Below, piece by piece: positions 6,667 to 8,431 of a stretch of DNA of 8,431 bases (within the stretch, counting starts at the first letter, position 1; every line of letters begins with the position of its first letter). The translations under genes were made by a program, and so were the position numbers. The stretch lies in assembly GCA_902476665.1 (NCBI GenBank), contig CABSEO010000063.1, positions 1 through 8,431 of the forward strand, written 5' to 3'. This DNA is from an uncultured Emergencia sp. GTDB lineage: Bacteria > Bacillota > Clostridia > Peptostreptococcales > Anaerovoracaceae. The notes under the pieces were generated by a model. It ran no database searches. It was not told the origin of the DNA and worked only from the letters and a program-made list of their open reading frames with translations.

Positions 6667-7785
6667 ATGCTGATAGGAGGATTTTACAGTGTAGATGGAA
6701 ACCTTCTTCTGGATAGGAATCCGGGAAAAGAGTTTGAATTGCGTCTGGAACAAAAAGGTGTCTATCCGGATAAGGTGTACACAAATAATGGAAGAACTGC
6801 ATCAGTACAGGCTATGAAATCCTGCCGGAAAAGAATGAAAGGGAAAAAGGTGCTTCTTCCTGATTATCTTTGCCTGTCGGTCATCAGTGCCATGGAGGCT
6901 GCAGAGGCAGAATACATTTTTTATAGGATAAAAAGAAATCTGGAAATTGATCTGGACGATTTGGAGAGCAAGATTACAAAAGATGTGGGAATGATCTATG
7001 TGATCCACTATTTCAGCGTTCCTCAGCCGGAGTCTGTTGTAAGGAGAATTAAAAAAATTGCTGCAGAAAATGATATTCTGTTGATGGAGGATATCACGCA
7101 GGCTCTTTTTTCAAAGGATTCTGAGCGGATGGGCTTTGGACACTACATAGTGGCCAGCTTGAGAAAGTGGCTGCCAATGACTGACGGCGGTCTTCTTGCT
7201 GTCAGGGAAGGTCAAACAGGAGAAGCTGCACCTCTTGCTGGTGCATACGATGAAAGCGTTTATCGAGAGCTTCTGATTTCTGTCCTTCGTATCCAGTATG
7301 AACTGCAGCCTGACAGAGATAAATCAGCATATCTAGAGTATGAGAAAAAAGCTAACGCCGGCAGATATCAGGATCTGACCCCCAGGGCAATGACCGAGGC
7401 TTCCGCTTGGATTCTGAGACATGCTGACATGAAACAGCTAATAACGCGCAGGATTGAAAATTTTCGGTACCTGTATGAACGGCTTTCACAGATAAAGGAG
7501 GTGCAGATTCTCAGTAAGGATATCGGCAGAGGTAATGAGTTTGTTCCTTTCGGTATTGTGATACTGGTGAAGGAGAGAAATCGATTATATCGTTATCTGG
7601 TTGACCACGGAATTATTCCGGAAATTCAGTGGAGTCTGCCAGTGAAATACTATCAGCCGGGTGAAGATGCGATGTTCCTTTCTGAACATAATCTCATGCT
7701 TCAGTGTGACCAAAGATATTGTTTAAAGGAAATGGAACGTATTGCAACAGTTATTTCCGCTTTTTTTGCAGAAGGAACAAAATAA
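6667..7785 (+). CDS. DegT/DnrJ/EryC1/StrS-like PLP aminotransferase
   Basis: This 372-residue cytoplasmic protein has the layout of the sugar/cyclitol-aminotransferase family: an IGGFYSVDG start, NGRTAS at 41-46 (phosphate-binding side), HYFSVPQP at 114-121, MEDITQALFS at 140-149 with cofactor-contacting D142, and SLRKWLPMTDGG at 164-175 with the likely Schiff-base lysine K167. The length is typical. It matches the SLRKW-type subgroup rather than canonical UDP-sugar enzymes, so its substrate may not be a nucleotide sugar. The ATG is 3 bases after the stop of the guanidino enzyme and has only AAGGA (6652-6656) 10 bases upstream, so coupling is likely; the AGGAGG at 6675-6680 lies inside the gene with no in-frame start after it. 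It is last in the sigma-54 operon. In streptomycin biosynthesis a StrS-family aminotransferase makes the amine that a StrB1-type amidinotransferase modifies; a similar pairing here is a hypothesis. Confidence 0.85.
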   Translation: MLIGGFYSVDGNLLLDRNPGKEFELRLEQKGVYPDKVYTNNGRTASVQAMKSCRKRMKGKKVLLPDYLCLSVISAMEAAEAEYIFYRIKRNLEIDLDDLESKITKDVGMIYVIHYFSVPQPESVVRRIKKIAAENDILLMEDITQALFSKDSERMGFGHYIVASLRKWLPMTDGGLLAVREGQTGEAAPLAGAYDESVYRELLISVLRIQYELQPDRDKSAYLEYEKKANAGRYQDLTPRAMTEASAWILRHADMKQLITRRIENFRYLYERLSQIKEVQILSKDIGRGNEFVPFGIVILVKERNRLYRYLVDHGIIPEIQWSLPVKYYQPGEDAMFLSEHNLMLQCDQRYCLKEMERIATVISAFFAEGTK

Positions 7786-7823
7786 TTTTCTGACTGGAAA
7801 AGCTGTTTTGTCTACAGAATGTG

Positions 7824-7839
7824 AGACTTTGCAAAGTCT
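7824..7839. repeat. Perfect 16-base palindrome
   Basis: AGACTTTGCAAAGTCT is its own reverse complement. It lies about 40 bases after the aminotransferase stop and before the terminator. It could be a protein-binding site or a small 3'-UTR hairpin; it lacks the T-tract of a terminator. Nothing else supported was seen in 7786-7866. Confidence 0.6.
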
Positions 7840-7866
7840 TGGATTTGTCATCAATAGTATTTATTA

Positions 7867-7904
7867 AACCGAAATCTTAGGTAACTTTGATTTCGGTTAT
7901 TTTT
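7867..7904 (+). terminator. Rho-independent terminator of the sigma-54 operon
   Basis: AACCGAAATC (7867-7876) pairs perfectly with GATTTCGGTT (7889-7898) around a 12-base loop, followed by ATTTTT (7899-7904) and further T-rich sequence. It marks the 3' end of the carrier/guanidino-enzyme transcript and isolates it from the next promoter. Confidence 0.85.
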
Positions 7905-7917
7905 GTATTTGGTTTTA

Positions 7918-7934
7918 ATGTATTAAAAATACAT
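7918..7934. promoter_or_regulatory. Inverted repeat upstream of the NuoE-like gene promoter, possible operator
   Basis: ATGTATT-AAA-AATACAT is a perfect 7-base-arm dyad ending about 20 bases before the -35 box at 7955. Its position suits a regulator of the downstream redox operon, but no named regulator family was recognised in it. Confidence 0.35.
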
Positions 7935-7954
7935 CCTTGCTTGTTATTTAGTTA

Positions 7955-7983
7955 TTGACAATCGATTTTCAAACTAATAGAAT
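7955..7983 (+). promoter_or_regulatory. Sigma-70-type promoter of the NuoE-like gene
   Basis: TTGACA (7955-7960), a 17-base spacer and TAGAAT (7978-7983) give a near-consensus promoter just after the operon terminator. The start would be near 7990, leaving an untranslated leader of about 60 bases before the ATG at 8053. This makes the redox gene a separate transcription unit from the sigma-54 operon. Confidence 0.75.
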
Positions 7984-8052
7984 GAAAGTATAACAAAAAG
8001 TTAGAAAGGATAGACGTCAAAATGCCCTGAGGGCACTGATGCATGGTGTTAT

Positions 8053-8431
8053 ATGCTGGAAAAAGAATATTACGACAAAACAGATGAAATTATCGCGGCC
8101 CACGGACGCACCCAGGCAGACCTGATTCCTATTATTCAGGAAATACAGGAAGAATATCGCTACCTTCCGCCGGAGCTTCTGACCTATGTTGCAGAGAATC
8201 TCAATATACCGGAATCTCAGGCCTATAGTGTAGCGACTTTTTATGAAAACTTCTCTTTTGAACCGAAGGGCAAGTACCTGATTAAAGTTTGTGACGGTAC
8301 GGCGTGCCATGTACGAAAGTCCATTCCGATTTTAGAAGCATTGTATAGCGAGCTGGGGCTTTCTAAAGATAAACATACGACAGAGGACATGCTTTTTACC
8401 TTAGAGACTGTATCCTGTCTCGGCGCCTGTG
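8053..8431 (+). CDS. NuoE/HydC-like thioredoxin-fold [2Fe-2S] subunit (NAD-linked hydrogenase, formate dehydrogenase or complex I type), C-terminus cut
   Basis: The visible 126 residues carry the 24-kDa NuoE family pattern: a helical N-terminus with LIPIIQEIQEEYRYLPPE (24-41) and the region SQAYSVATFYENFSF (55-69), followed by a [2Fe-2S] site with C80-x4-C85 and C122-x3-C126, all four cysteines present. Family proteins are about 150-180 residues, so the last part is beyond the window. They pass electrons next to a NuoF-type flavin/NADH subunit in bifurcating hydrogenases, NAD-dependent formate dehydrogenases or complex I; which applies depends on the genes downstream. The ATG at 8053 is the first in-frame start, and the frame is closed by TAG at 8011. 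It has no clear Shine-Dalgarno sequence, while a better one (AAAGGA, 8005-8010) precedes an out-of-frame ATG at 8022. It seems unrelated to the sigma-54 operon. Confidence 0.9.
   Translation, partial: MLEKEYYDKTDEIIAAHGRTQADLIPIIQEIQEEYRYLPPELLTYVAENLNIPESQAYSVATFYENFSFEPKGKYLIKVCDGTACHVRKSIPILEALYSELGLSKDKHTTEDMLFTLETVSCLGAC

Noticed and set aside
6675..6680. AGGAGG inside the DegT/StrS-like gene as evidence for a later start
   Set aside because: No in-frame ATG, GTG or TTG follows at a usable distance, and the IGGF residues it encodes fit the normal N-terminus of the family.
7941..7961. TTGTTA...TGACAA as a Rex-type redox operator
   Set aside because: The half-sites are 9 bases apart instead of about 6 and differ in sequence; part of the match is simply the -35 box TTGACA.
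8017..8310. Minus-strand open frame of 97 codons opposite the NuoE-like gene
   Set aside because: The plus strand carries the four-cysteine [2Fe-2S] pattern; the antisense frame has no family signal or ribosome binding site.

Overview
The window looks like a chromosomal segment of a low-to-moderate-GC anaerobic Firmicute, most likely a member of the Clostridia. The reasons are strong AGGAGG-type ribosome binding sites, AT-rich intergenic DNA with classical hairpin/T-tract terminators, a sigma-54 activator with a cysteine-containing sensor domain of a kind common in amino-acid-fermenting Clostridia, an NhaC-type carrier, and the start of a NuoE/HydC-like [2Fe-2S] gene of the sort found in bifurcating hydrogenase or formate dehydrogenase operons. 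No species is assigned. No tRNA, rRNA, CRISPR array or insertion sequence was seen.

Layout. Positions 1-1009 (minus strand) hold the first 336 residues of a class I/II aminotransferase, cut by the left edge. It is read away from a sigma-54-dependent activator gene (1134-2957, plus strand). The 124-base gap between them carries a near-consensus sigma-70 promoter for the activator (TTGACA-17-TATGAT) and, on the other strand, a near-consensus sigma-54 promoter for the aminotransferase. A strong terminator follows the activator. A 250-base regulatory gap then leads to a second sigma-54 promoter (3142-3157), which starts an apparent four-gene operon: an NhaC-family carrier (3208-4722), two tandem paralogous guanidino-group-modifying enzymes of the arginine deiminase/amidinotransferase fold (4790-5722 and 5734-6663), and a DegT/DnrJ/EryC1/StrS-like PLP protein (6667-7785). 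The operon ends at a rho-independent terminator (7867-7904). A separate sigma-70 promoter (7955-7983) leads to the NuoE-like gene that runs off the right edge.

How the genes may work together (inference). One sigma-54 activator with a putative small-molecule or metal/redox sensing N-terminus sits between two sigma-54 promoters. The simplest reading is a single inducible regulon: a carrier, two enzymes acting on guanidino compounds, and two PLP aminotransferases. The two guanidino enzymes differ at the catalytic acidic position (FEGAD in the first, FDGAC in the second). In this superfamily that position is Glu in deiminases and dimethylarginine hydrolases and Asp in arginine:glycine amidinotransferase, so the pair may combine a hydrolase with a transferase. 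The classical arginine-deiminase partners (ornithine carbamoyltransferase, carbamate kinase) are absent from the window, so this is not an ordinary ADI pathway locus. The substrate cannot be named from the sequence.
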